Shown here one piece after another: positions 6,769 to 11,580 of a DNA stretch of 11,597 nt. Every line of letters begins with the position of its first letter. Position 1 is the stretch's first letter. Below the pieces are notes generated by a model that did no database searches, was not told the origin of the DNA, and was given only the letters and a program-made list of their open reading frames with translations. The stretch covers positions 1-11,597 of the forward strand of contig JAUSHG010000055.1 in the NCBI GenBank assembly GCA_030648695.1. Reading direction: 5' to 3'. A program made the translations under genes and the position numbers. Source of the DNA: a bacterium. GTDB lineage: Bacteria; Patescibacteriota; Minisyncoccia; Phycocordibacterales; UBA10002.

Positions 6769-6895
6769 AAACTTTTGACTATTAACCTTTAACTATTAAC
6801 AGAAACGCGACAGAAACTTTTAACTTTTAACTATTGACAATAAGAGAAGAAATATCTCGCGTCTTCGTTAAAGATTAAAAGTTAACAGTTAATTG
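6769..6895. repeat. Heptamer arrays in both orientations between ftsE and ftsX
   Basis: Plus-strand units such as ACTTTTGACTATTAAC and CTTTAACTATTAAC (6769-6800) and ACTTTTAACTTTTAACTAT (6816-6834) are followed by the opposite orientation, GTTAAAGATTAAAAGTTAAC and onward (6867-6892). The opposed blocks are partly complementary and could pair. The units are the same as at 1854-1884 and inside pyrG. No coding potential is seen. Confidence 0.7.
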
Positions 6896-6899
6896 TTTC

Positions 6900-6941
6900 A
6901 AAGGTAAATACAGTTTGTTCTCACAAACTATATTTACCTTT
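6900..6941 (-). terminator. 19-bp hairpin over the ftsE stop codon
   Basis: Arms 6900-6918 and 6923-6941 (AAAGGTAAATA...AGTTTGT and complement, one C/A mismatch) enclose a 4-nt loop. The upstream arm on the minus strand is the last ftsE coding bases (KGKYS), and the TGA stop falls at the loop. No T-run follows. Such a structure could slow transcription or protect the 3' end of the ftsE message and so set the FtsE:FtsX ratio; that role is inferred. Confidence 0.5.
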
Positions 6942-7601
6942 GGGGTCATCGCGAATAATCCGTCCGCGGTCCAGTGTAATCACCCGCCGCCCGAGCGAAT
7001 CAATCACCCCCTTGTTGTGTGTGGTGAGCATCACCGTGGTGCCGAGGTCGTTGATTTTCTTGAGAATCTTCACAATCTCCTGCGTGTTAATGGGGTCCAG
7101 ATTGGCGGTCGGCTCGTCCGCAATAATAATGTCGGGCTGATTGACGATGGCGCGCGCAATCGCGACACGCTGTTTCTCCCCTCCCGAAAGCTCGCGCGGG
7201 AAATTCAGCATCTTGTCCGCAAGGTTCACGAGTTCCAGAGCGTAGGGAACGTCGGAGGCGATTTCATCATCCGTGCGCCCCGCCACTTCCATGGCAAAAG
7301 CGATATTTTCATACGCGGTCTTGTTCGGAAGCAGGCGGACATCCTGAAAAATCGTGCCGATTTTGCGGCGGTACTCATGCAGGCGGTGCCTCTTAAGGGC
7401 GTGCACATCGCGCTCCTGAAAAAAAACCGTCCCGGAGGTCGGCCATTCTTCAGCCAGAATCATGCGCAGAAGGGTCGTCTTGCCGGCTCCCGAATGGCCG
7501 ACAACAGAGACGAATTCCTTCGGGGAGATGGAAAAAGAGACATCATCAAGTGCCGTTGAGTTATCGCTATATATTTTTGATACTTTATCAAAATGAATCA
7601 T
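6921..7601 (-). CDS. ftsE: Cell division ATP-binding protein FtsE
   Basis: A 226-residue ABC ATPase, cytoplasmic partner of FtsX. All nucleotide-binding motifs are present: Walker A GHSGAGKT (35-42), Q-loop Q86 in FQD, signature LSGGE (138-142), Walker B IIIADE (158-163), D-loop NLDP and H-loop H195 in TTHN. Length and the absence of extra domains fit FtsE, and the neighbours prfB upstream and ftsX downstream confirm it. It ends in TGA inside a long hairpin. The ATG at 7601 gives the standard family N-terminus (MIHFDKVSKIY); the bases before it (TTTTCTCCT) are not a Shine-Dalgarno sequence. Confidence 0.95.
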   Translation of the reverse strand: MIHFDKVSKIYSDNSTALDDVSFSISPKEFVSVVGHSGAGKTTLLRMILAEEWPTSGTVFFQERDVHALKRHRLHEYRRKIGTIFQDVRLLPNKTAYENIAFAMEVAGRTDDEIASDVPYALELVNLADKMLNFPRELSGGEKQRVAIARAIVNQPDIIIADEPTANLDPINTQEIVKILKKINDLGTTVMLTTHNKGVIDSLGRRVITLDRGRIIRDDPKGKYSL

Positions 7602-7614
7602 AGGAGAAAATAAT

Positions 7615-7730
7615 CAATAACCAAGAGACAAGCTCCAAACAGGATCCTATCAATTTCACCGTCTTTCCTTCGCTTATTGAGTATTGATTTTTTTGGATTT
7701 GTGTGGTTATTGTTTCTTGGAATTTGGTTA
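7615..7730. repeat. Dispersed AT-rich repeat, copy B
   Basis: Fills the prfB-ftsE gap. On the minus strand it starts ACCAAATTCCAAGAAACAAT then AACCACACAAA, and ends CTGTTTGGAGCTTG then TCTCTTGGTTATTG. These ends match copy A (2647-2758) closely, while the central part differs. The two copies are about 5 kb apart and both separate adjacent minus-strand genes. Confidence 0.7.
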
Positions 7731-7743
7731 TTTCCAATTCATT

Positions 7744-8616
7744 CTACAGGTTTTTTTCCGCTTCCACAAATTCACCAATCTCCCCCTCCAACACCTTCTC
7801 CACTTGAGCCGTTTCCACGCCCGTCCGGTGGTCTTTGACCATTTTGTACGGGTGGAGCACATAGGAGCGGATTTGATTGCCCCACTCTATAGACGTGGTT
7901 TTGGAAATTTGCATGCCCTTTTCTTTTGCCACTCGCTCTTCGGAGAGCCGCTTGAACAACTTCCCACGCACTATTTGGAGTCCCTTCTCTTTATTTTGCG
8001 CCTGACTTCGCTCGGAAGTCACATGCACCGAGATTCCGCTTGGAATGTGCAGGATTCGCACTGCGGTCTCGCGTTTATTCACGTTCTGTCCGCCCGGACC
8101 GCCCGCGCGTGCAAAGGTAATCTCCAAATCCCGTTCAGGTATTTCCACACTCTTGTCCATCTTAGGGAGTTTCGGAATGACTTCCACCAAAGAAAATGAC
8201 GTATGGCGCCGCTTGTTTGAATCAAACGGAGACACACGCACCAGACGGTGCACCCCACTTTCGTTTTTAAGTGTTCCATACGCTCCGGCTCCTTTGATTT
8301 CCACCGTGAGATTGCGAAAGCCGCCATGGTCATTCTGGTTTTCATGGAGCATGCTCACTTCCCATCCCCTGTTTGCCACAAACTTCCGGTACATGTTGAG
8401 CAGGATACCGGAAAAATCTTCCGCATCATCTCCTCCTGCTCCGCTAAAAATAGTCATGATAGCGTCCCCTCCGTCATACGGGTCTCCTCCTTCCGCGCGC
8501 ACCTTTAAGTCCTTCAATTCCCGCAGAACCTCCTGCGCCTTTGTTTTGTCAGACCAAAAATCAGGCGCGCTCATCGCCTGCTCCAATTCCTCAATCCGCT
8601 TTTTTGTTTCATCCAT
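7744..8616 (-). CDS. prfB: Peptide chain release factor 2, shortened domain 1
   Basis: A 290-residue release factor that reads UAA/UGA and triggers peptide release. The RF2-type anticodon tripeptide SPF is at 129-131 (VHRLVRVSPFDS), and the catalytic GGQ is at 175-177 (AGGPGGQNVN). The C-terminal signature IRSYVLHPYKMVKDHRT is intact. It is about 75 residues shorter than typical RF2 (about 365). The first 25 or so residues, which hold the autoregulatory frameshift site in many bacteria, are absent. About 50 residues of the domain 1 helices, between AQEVLRELKDLK and PYDGGDAIMTI, are missing too. The ATG at 8616 aligns with the conserved region just after the usual frameshift site and stands two bases after a tRNA-Thr, so it has no leader of its own. 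prfB upstream of ftsEX is a known gene order. Confidence 0.94.
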   Translation of the reverse strand: MDETKKRIEELEQAMSAPDFWSDKTKAQEVLRELKDLKVRAEGGDPYDGGDAIMTIFSGAGGDDAEDFSGILLNMYRKFVANRGWEVSMLHENQNDHGGFRNLTVEIKGAGAYGTLKNESGVHRLVRVSPFDSNKRRHTSFSLVEVIPKLPKMDKSVEIPERDLEITFARAGGPGGQNVNKRETAVRILHIPSGISVHVTSERSQAQNKEKGLQIVRGKLFKRLSEERVAKEKGMQISKTTSIEWGNQIRSYVLHPYKMVKDHRTGVETAQVEKVLEGEIGEFVEAEKNL

Positions 8617-8618
8617 TA

Positions 8619-8691
8619 AGCCGCCTCCCAGGATCGAACTGGGGACACCCGCTTTACGAAAGCGGTACTCTACCAACTGAGTTAAGGCGGC
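8619..8691 (-). tRNA. tRNA-Thr(CGU)
   Basis: A complete cloverleaf: acceptor GCCGCCT/AGGCGGC, D stem ACTC/GAGT with AGTTGGTA loop, anticodon stem CCGCT/AGCGG with loop TTCGTAA (anticodon CGU, codon ACG), variable GTGTC, and T arm CCCAG-TTCGATC-CTGGG. The discriminator is U. CCA is not encoded, since TAATG follows. There is no intron. Its 3' end is two bases from the prfB start codon, so tRNA 3' processing should also define the prfB mRNA 5' end. Confidence 0.95.
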
Positions 8692-8703
8692 GTATTCTTA
8701 ATT

Positions 8704-8796
8704 CTCCCTTTCATAAAGGGAGTGCCGAATCTTCGAGGCGAGGGATTTAAAAAAATCCTCCGGCTCGCCTACTCGCCACCTCCTTTACTAAGGAGG
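8704..8796. repeat. Composite palindromic repeat
   Basis: Three hairpins in a row: CTCCCTTT-CAT-AAAGGGAG (8704-8722); a longer one with AGGCGAG (8736-8742) against CTCGCCT (8764-8770) and an inner GGATTT/AAATCC; and CCTCCTT-TACT-AAGGAGG (8779-8796). It fills the gap between the YqfO-like gene and tRNA-Thr(CGU). The last hairpin is related to the palindrome at 222-245. The T7 run on the minus strand lies inside the middle hairpin, not after a stem, so a terminator is not clear. Confidence 0.65.
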
Positions 8797-8801
8797 AATA
8801 A

Positions 8802-9128
8802 TTATTCTACATTCTCCAACGGAAAAATGAAAATCGGCACTTCCTCGTACGGATGCGCTTTTTTTATAGCAGTTATAACCTCGTTAAGCAACTCGGCGCG
8901 GCAGACCATTTCAATGCGTTCTTCAGGAACTTCTTCAATCTCCCCCACTTTCCCCAACGCGGGATGTGCTCCGGTTTGCGGAATAAATCGTCCCGTGCCT
9001 TTAACGGAAAAACTGCAGTGGGTATAATTCCCGATTTTTCCGGCTCCCACATTCCCCATGGCAAGACGTACCGCAACAGCGTGCGTTTCCGGAACAAAAG
9101 TAATGATATACCGCAAATTTCCTTCCAT
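8802..9128 (-). CDS. YqfO/NIF3-insert (PII-like) domain protein
   Basis: A 108-residue protein that matches, by recognition, the small PII/CutA-like domain found as an insert in YqfO/NIF3 proteins and as a stand-alone protein. Signatures are YIITFVPETHAVAVRLA (7-23), GAGKIGNYTHCSFSVKGTGR (28-47), F48-IP then GAHPALGKVGEIEEVPEERIE, and the terminal AHPYEEVPIFIFPL. The family is often annotated as structural or NGG1p-interacting, but its biochemical role is not established; a small-molecule-binding trimer is plausible from the fold. The ATG at 9128 gives the full domain, and an earlier start would overlap the upstream DoxX-like gene. The two genes are 20 nt apart on the same strand, so co-transcription is likely. 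Confidence 0.8.
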   Translation of the reverse strand: MEGNLRYIITFVPETHAVAVRLAMGNVGAGKIGNYTHCSFSVKGTGRFIPQTGAHPALGKVGEIEEVPEERIEMVCRAELLNEVITAIKKAHPYEEVPIFIFPLENVE

Positions 9129-9148
9129 AATTTCGCGTCGGTTTAGCG

Positions 9149-9619
9149 TTATCTCAATTTCGCGCCGTGCCCCGTACCGAGCTTTGCTCTGGTACTGGGG
9201 TCTGTTTTGCGTTTTCCAGATTCGTGAGCAAGGACAACAAGCCCTGCAACAACGAGTGTCAGATTCTTCAGCACAAATTCCCCCGCAAGCGTCAAAATCG
9301 GAAAGTGCGGAGAGAACACGACATCCCATCCAAAAATGAAGGTGGAAAACGTACCGACCAAGTGCAACACCAAAAACGTGTGTGTAACGAACACGAAACG
9401 ATTAAGAAGCAACAATGCGCCAATGGCAGTTTCAAACACGCCAAGCAGGAGAAACGGCGCGCCGGAGGCCATAATTGGCGCAAGTGAATGATAGATGAGG
9501 TCGTAGACCGGATTGTAGCCAAAGACCTTGAGCAATCCGAACCAGATAAAAATGACTGCAAGCGTAATGCGCAGAAGCGAAATCAGTTTTTCTCCATACG
9601 GGGCGAGTGAAAATGGCAT
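9149..9619 (-). CDS. DoxX/DUF417-like membrane protein
   Basis: A 156-residue membrane protein. Hydrophobic segments are at about 14-33, 53-73, 77-97 and 117-132. LRITLAVIFIWFGLLKVFGY (16-35) and the late GEFVLKNLTLVVAGLVVL (113-130) are typical of DoxX-like / YkgB (DUF417) quinone-associated or stress membrane proteins. The exact function is unknown. The start at 9619 (MPFSLAP) is chosen because an extended -10 box ends 7 nt before it; the longer frame to 9670 would run through that promoter. The C-terminal tail (about 139-156) is soluble and is partly encoded by a palindromic repeat, so it is probably not conserved. Confidence 0.75.
   Translation of the reverse strand: MPFSLAPYGEKLISLLRITLAVIFIWFGLLKVFGYNPVYDLIYHSLAPIMASGAPFLLLGVFETAIGALLLLNRFVFVTHTFLVLHLVGTFSTFIFGWDVVFSPHFPILTLAGEFVLKNLTLVVAGLVVLAHESGKRKTDPSTRAKLGTGHGAKLR
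9170..9200. repeat. Palindromic repeat in the 3' end of the DoxX-like gene
   Basis: CCCC, GTACC and GAGC (9170-9182) pair with GCTC, GGTAC and GGGG (9186-9200) around a TTT loop, with two single-base bulges. It lies within the coding sequence and encodes around DPSTRAKLGTG. It looks like a hairpin element that entered the last codons. Termination is unlikely, since no T-run follows. Confidence 0.55.
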
Positions 9620-9626
9620 CTCTATA

Positions 9627-9635
9627 AGTATAGCA
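9627..9635 (-). promoter_or_regulatory. Extended -10 promoter of DoxX-like gene
   Basis: TGCTATACT on the minus strand (TG, one base, TATACT at 9632-9627) ends 7 nt before the ATG at 9619, predicting a one-base leader. The -35 region has no strong hexamer, as is normal for extended -10 promoters. It is back to back with the tRNA-Thr promoter. Confidence 0.65.
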
Positions 9636-9638
9636 AAG

Positions 9639-9667
9639 TTGATGACTAGCAAAGAATGTATTATGCT
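9639..9667 (+). promoter_or_regulatory. Promoter of tRNA-Thr(GGU)
   Basis: TTGATG (9639-9644), a 17-nt spacer and TATGCT (9662-9667). The mature tRNA begins 12 nt downstream. It is divergent from the DoxX-like gene promoter 4 nt away, so the two polymerase sites overlap and may compete. Confidence 0.6.
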
Positions 9668-9678
9668 CATTCGGTACC

Positions 9679-9942
9679 GCCGTTGTAGCTCAGTTGGTAG
9701 AGCACGTCATTGGTGGATCGTAATGATTTCTGCCCATTCCCACGGTAACGTGGGAATGAATCCCGAATAACGGTTAATATCCCGAGCGTAAGCGAGGGAC
9801 AAGACCGTGGCGTTCATCAATTGATGAATTGCCCGAACGACTGACAAGGGTCCGCCTCAGGCGGAAAGATACAGTCTAGTCCTCCCGTAAGGTGAGGTGT
9901 AAACGAATGACGAGGTCTCCGGTTCAATCCCGGACAACGGCT
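9679..9942 (+). tRNA. tRNA-Thr(GGU) interrupted by a group I intron
   Basis: Exon 1 is 9679-9714: acceptor GCCGTTG, D stem GCTC/GAGC with AGTTGGTA loop, anticodon 5' strand CGTCA and loop bases TTGGT. Exon 2 is 9906-9942: loop AA, anticodon 3' strand TGACG, variable AGGTC, T arm TCCGG-TTCAATC-CCGGA, acceptor CAACGGC and discriminator U. Joined, the loop is TTGGTAA, so the anticodon is GGU and it reads threonine ACC (and ACU by wobble). G1-C72, C2-G71, G35 and U36 are threonine identity features. The 191-nt intron follows position 36. CCA is not encoded. Confidence 0.93.
9715..9905 (+). ncRNA. Group I self-splicing intron in tRNA-Thr
   Basis: A 191-nt ORF-less intron. The 5' exon ends in U and the intron ends in G, as group I splicing requires. 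Visible helices: P1, in which exon bases TCATT (9707-9711) pair with AATGA (9722-9726) and U9714 can form the G-U pair with G9720; P2, 9735-9744/9749-9758, GUAA loop; P4, ACGGTT (9770-9775) with GACCGT (9803-9808); P5, TCCC/GGGA with a GUAA-capped extension (9780-9799); P6, GGC/GCC plus TTCATC/GATGAA (9809-9833); P7, GACTG (9839-9843) with CAGTC (9872-9876) within AAGATACAGTC, close to the conserved S motif AAGATATAGTC; P8, TCCGCC/GGCGGA; P9, with a GUAA loop (9881-9897). P3 is short (CCC 9762-9764 with GGG 9848-9850). Small size and tRNA location suggest the IC3 subgroup. There is no homing endonuclease, so mobility would be by reverse splicing or lost. Confidence 0.9.
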
Positions 9943-9960
9943 CTGTAATTCAGCGGTATA
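9939..9960 (+). pseudogene. Possible truncated tRNA 5' end
   Basis: GGCTCTG, TA, ATTC, AGCGGTATA resembles the acceptor, U8-A9, D stem and D loop of a tRNA, overlapping the last bases of tRNA-Thr(GGU). It runs straight into the A6 tract of the terminator, and no matching D-stem partner or anticodon arm follows. It may be a relic of a second tRNA cut off by the terminator, or chance. Confidence 0.25.
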
Positions 9961-9994
9961 AAAAAGGTCGCACGGAAGAAGTTCTTCCGTGCGA
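9960..9994 (-). terminator. Rho-independent terminator of the 89-residue gene
   Basis: Arms TCGCACGGAAG (9968-9978) and CTTCCGTGCGA (9984-9994), 11 bp with a 5-nt loop and further A-T pairing possible. On the minus strand they are followed by CC and six T's (9965-9960). It begins 24 nt past the stop of the small gene. It is the only hairpin in the window with a proper T-tract, and it also insulates the tRNA-Thr region. Confidence 0.85.
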
Positions 9995-10017
9995 TTCGCA
10001 AAGTCAGACCAAGGATG

Positions 10018-10287
10018 CTATGCCAGCGTATGCGCGGCGTCAAAGTCGCGCTTGAATTCTTTCACCCGTTGCTCGCTGTCGTCCTTCCGAAAGACGTGTG
10101 CGTCATCATCAAAGTGAGCAAGAGTGGGTGGGCTGAACTCATCCCCCTCCACAAACACATTGAGATTGGGTGTGCTACCGAACTTGCTTTTGTACAAGCC
10201 GTCAAGCCGGGTGCACTTTCGTGCTCCGGTGCGGGATGATAAGAACTGGTCTCCGGGAGACAACTCACTGAATGTTATAGTTTTCAC
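10018..10287 (-). CDS. Small hypothetical protein, 89 residues
   Basis: A self-contained single-gene unit: an extended -10 promoter at its start, a GTG start at 10287, and a T-tract terminator 24 nt after the TAG. The protein is soluble and charged (MKTITFSELSPGDQFLSSRT at the N-terminus, a single Cys at 25, HFDDDAHVF near 58-66, and a basic/acidic helical tail RVKEFKRDF). The pattern of FSELSPGDQF, a short strand with Cys, NLNVFVEGDE and FDDDAHV recalls small beta-barrel proteins often encoded by phages and accessory regions; that likeness is an impression, not a family assignment. GTG is kept because the promoter places the transcript 5' end within a base of it. Confidence 0.65.
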   Translation of the reverse strand: MKTITFSELSPGDQFLSSRTGARKCTRLDGLYKSKFGSTPNLNVFVEGDEFSPPTLAHFDDDAHVFRKDDSEQRVKEFKRDFDAAHTLA

Positions 10288-10294
10288 TATCTCT

Positions 10295-10323
10295 ACTATA
10301 GCACAGAATCCCCTACTCTACAA
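10295..10323 (-). promoter_or_regulatory. Extended -10 promoter of the 89-residue gene
   Basis: TTGTAG (10323-10318), a 17-nt spacer and TATAGT (10300-10295), with TG at the extended -10 position (TGCTATAGT). The predicted first transcribed base is 10288, one base before the GTG, so the mRNA is nearly leaderless. The -35 box coincides with the last codons of the upstream histidine kinase. Confidence 0.7.
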
Positions 10324-11574
10324 GGGCAAAGTCAGCGTTACCACAGTCCCTTTTCCGGCCACGGAATCAAGCGCAAACGTGCCTCCGTGCTTATCCACAA
10401 TCTGCTTCACGATATAGAGTCCTACCCCGCTTTCATTCGGCTCAAGGAGAATCGCATTTTTGCCGCGGTAAAATCGGTCGCTCACATAGGGCAGGTCTTC
10501 CGCCGCAATACCCACGCCGGTATCGGACACTTTGAGAATGAATTGCTTATTCTGCTCGTTGCCGGAAATGGTTACCTTGCCTTTCGGCGAATACCGTATG
10601 GCATTATCCAAGACGTTCGTAAGCGCGGCCTTGAGCGTCTCTCGGTCAGCGTTCAAACGGATGTCCCCGACGAGTGCCGTGGAAATCTCCACCCCCTTTT
10701 CCTTGCGGAGAAATTCAAGCTCCGAAAGAATCTCGGAAACCAGCTCCTTAATAGGAAGGGATTCTTTGTTGAGCCGGAAACTGCGCGCCTTTGTTTCGCT
10801 CGTTTCAATAAGTTCGTTGACGATATGGAGCGCCCGCTCCACGGATTTCTGGCTCTCCGCGACAATCGGGCGCGTATCGGGTGAGAGCGTCTTATCCTCA
10901 ATCAAGTTGCTCATGCCCCAGCGCAGGGCCGAAAGCGGCGTGCGCAACTGGTGCGACACCACGGTGATAAAATCCGTCTTCACGCGGTCCAGTTCAATAA
11001 GCTCGCTAAAGCGGCGCTTGGCTTCCTCCTTTTCATATTTCTGACGGAGTGTTTCCTTGACGATTTTGTGCAGATAAAACGCAATAAGAGCGAACAGAAT
11101 AACCCGCAGAAGATGCTTGATGACATACACCGGGTCGCCGACATATTCCGGCGTGGCGAAGATAAAAAGCGCCAAAGCCACCGTGATAAAAATGCCGACC
11201 TGCTGTGTCGTGCGCACATCCAGGTCCACCACTGACACCAGAAGCGGAAAAATGAGCGCGAAAATGAGCGGACTCTCCACGCCGCCCTCGGCATAGAGCA
11301 CCAGAAAAAAGAAAATGATGAAACTGTACCGGTCAAGAATAAAAAATATCTTGCGCTTGAGCAGATGCTGGAGTATGAAAAAGAGTATGTGCCCCGCCGC
11401 CACGGCAATGATGAGCCAGAAATGAAGTTCGGGGCGAACTATCCACGGGAAAGACGCGGCGTATCGGCTCGTCACAAAGGCAAAAAACGCGAGCGTCAAA
11501 AGCGTGCTCCCCACGATTGCGTAATAGTAGCGGTGTAACCTGAATACTTCAGCGGAAAAGGCAGACGATGGCAT
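10318..11574 (-). CDS. Membrane sensor histidine kinase
   Basis: A 418-residue two-component sensor. The N-terminus has about six hydrophobic segments (18-35, 50-70, 79-95, 103-117, 125-141, 152-169) with short loops, suggesting that sensing is within or at the membrane. A charged helix (170-200) links to the dimerisation/phosphoacceptor domain with H208 in VVSHQLRTPLSALRWG. The ATPase domain has the N box DNAIRYSP (323-330, N324), G1 DTGVGIA (351-357), F box DRFYRG (366-371) and G2 GVGLYIVKQIVDKHGG (383-398). All residues needed for autophosphorylation are present. No response regulator lies in the window; its partner may be just beyond the right edge or elsewhere. The ATG at 11574 is exactly the predicted +1 of an extended -10 promoter. 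Confidence 0.93.
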   Translation of the reverse strand: MPSSAFSAEVFRLHRYYYAIVGSTLLTLAFFAFVTSRYAASFPWIVRPELHFWLIIAVAAGHILFFILQHLLKRKIFFILDRYSFIIFFFLVLYAEGGVESPLIFALIFPLLVSVVDLDVRTTQQVGIFITVALALFIFATPEYVGDPVYVIKHLLRVILFALIAFYLHKIVKETLRQKYEKEEAKRRFSELIELDRVKTDFITVVSHQLRTPLSALRWGMSNLIEDKTLSPDTRPIVAESQKSVERALHIVNELIETSETKARSFRLNKESLPIKELVSEILSELEFLRKEKGVEISTALVGDIRLNADRETLKAALTNVLDNAIRYSPKGKVTISGNEQNKQFILKVSDTGVGIAAEDLPYVSDRFYRGKNAILLEPNESGVGLYIVKQIVDKHGGTFALDSVAGKGTVVTLTLPL

Positions 11575-11580
11575 AGATAA

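Noticed and set aside
6915..7559. Plus-strand ORFs opposite ftsE, and likewise opposite pyrG (5010-5693)
   Set aside because: These are antisense shadows of strongly conserved genes, with His/Arg-rich translations typical of reverse frames.
8617..8676. Upstream extension of prfB on the minus strand
   Set aside because: It would be translated from within tRNA-Thr(CGU), starting from a TTG. The tRNA is clearly real and the family N-terminus aligns from 8616.
8692..8801. Intrinsic terminator or clear promoter before tRNA-Thr(CGU)
   Set aside because: The T-run is internal to a hairpin rather than after it, and no -35/-10 pair with good spacing was found; the tRNA may be co-transcribed from the DoxX promoter.
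9129..9329. Extended start of the YqfO-like protein
   Set aside because: It would overlap most of the DoxX-like 3' coding region in another frame, and the domain starts cleanly at 9128.
9715..9905. Split tRNA, archaeal-type bulge-helix-bulge intron, or group II intron
   Set aside because: Both exons are on one transcript in order, no BHB motif forms at the junctions, and the insert shows the P4-P9 core and terminal G of group I. It is far too short for group II and lacks a domain V hairpin.
9715..9905. Homing endonuclease inside the intron
   Set aside because: 191 nt contains no meaningful ORF on either strand; all of it is used by the ribozyme helices.
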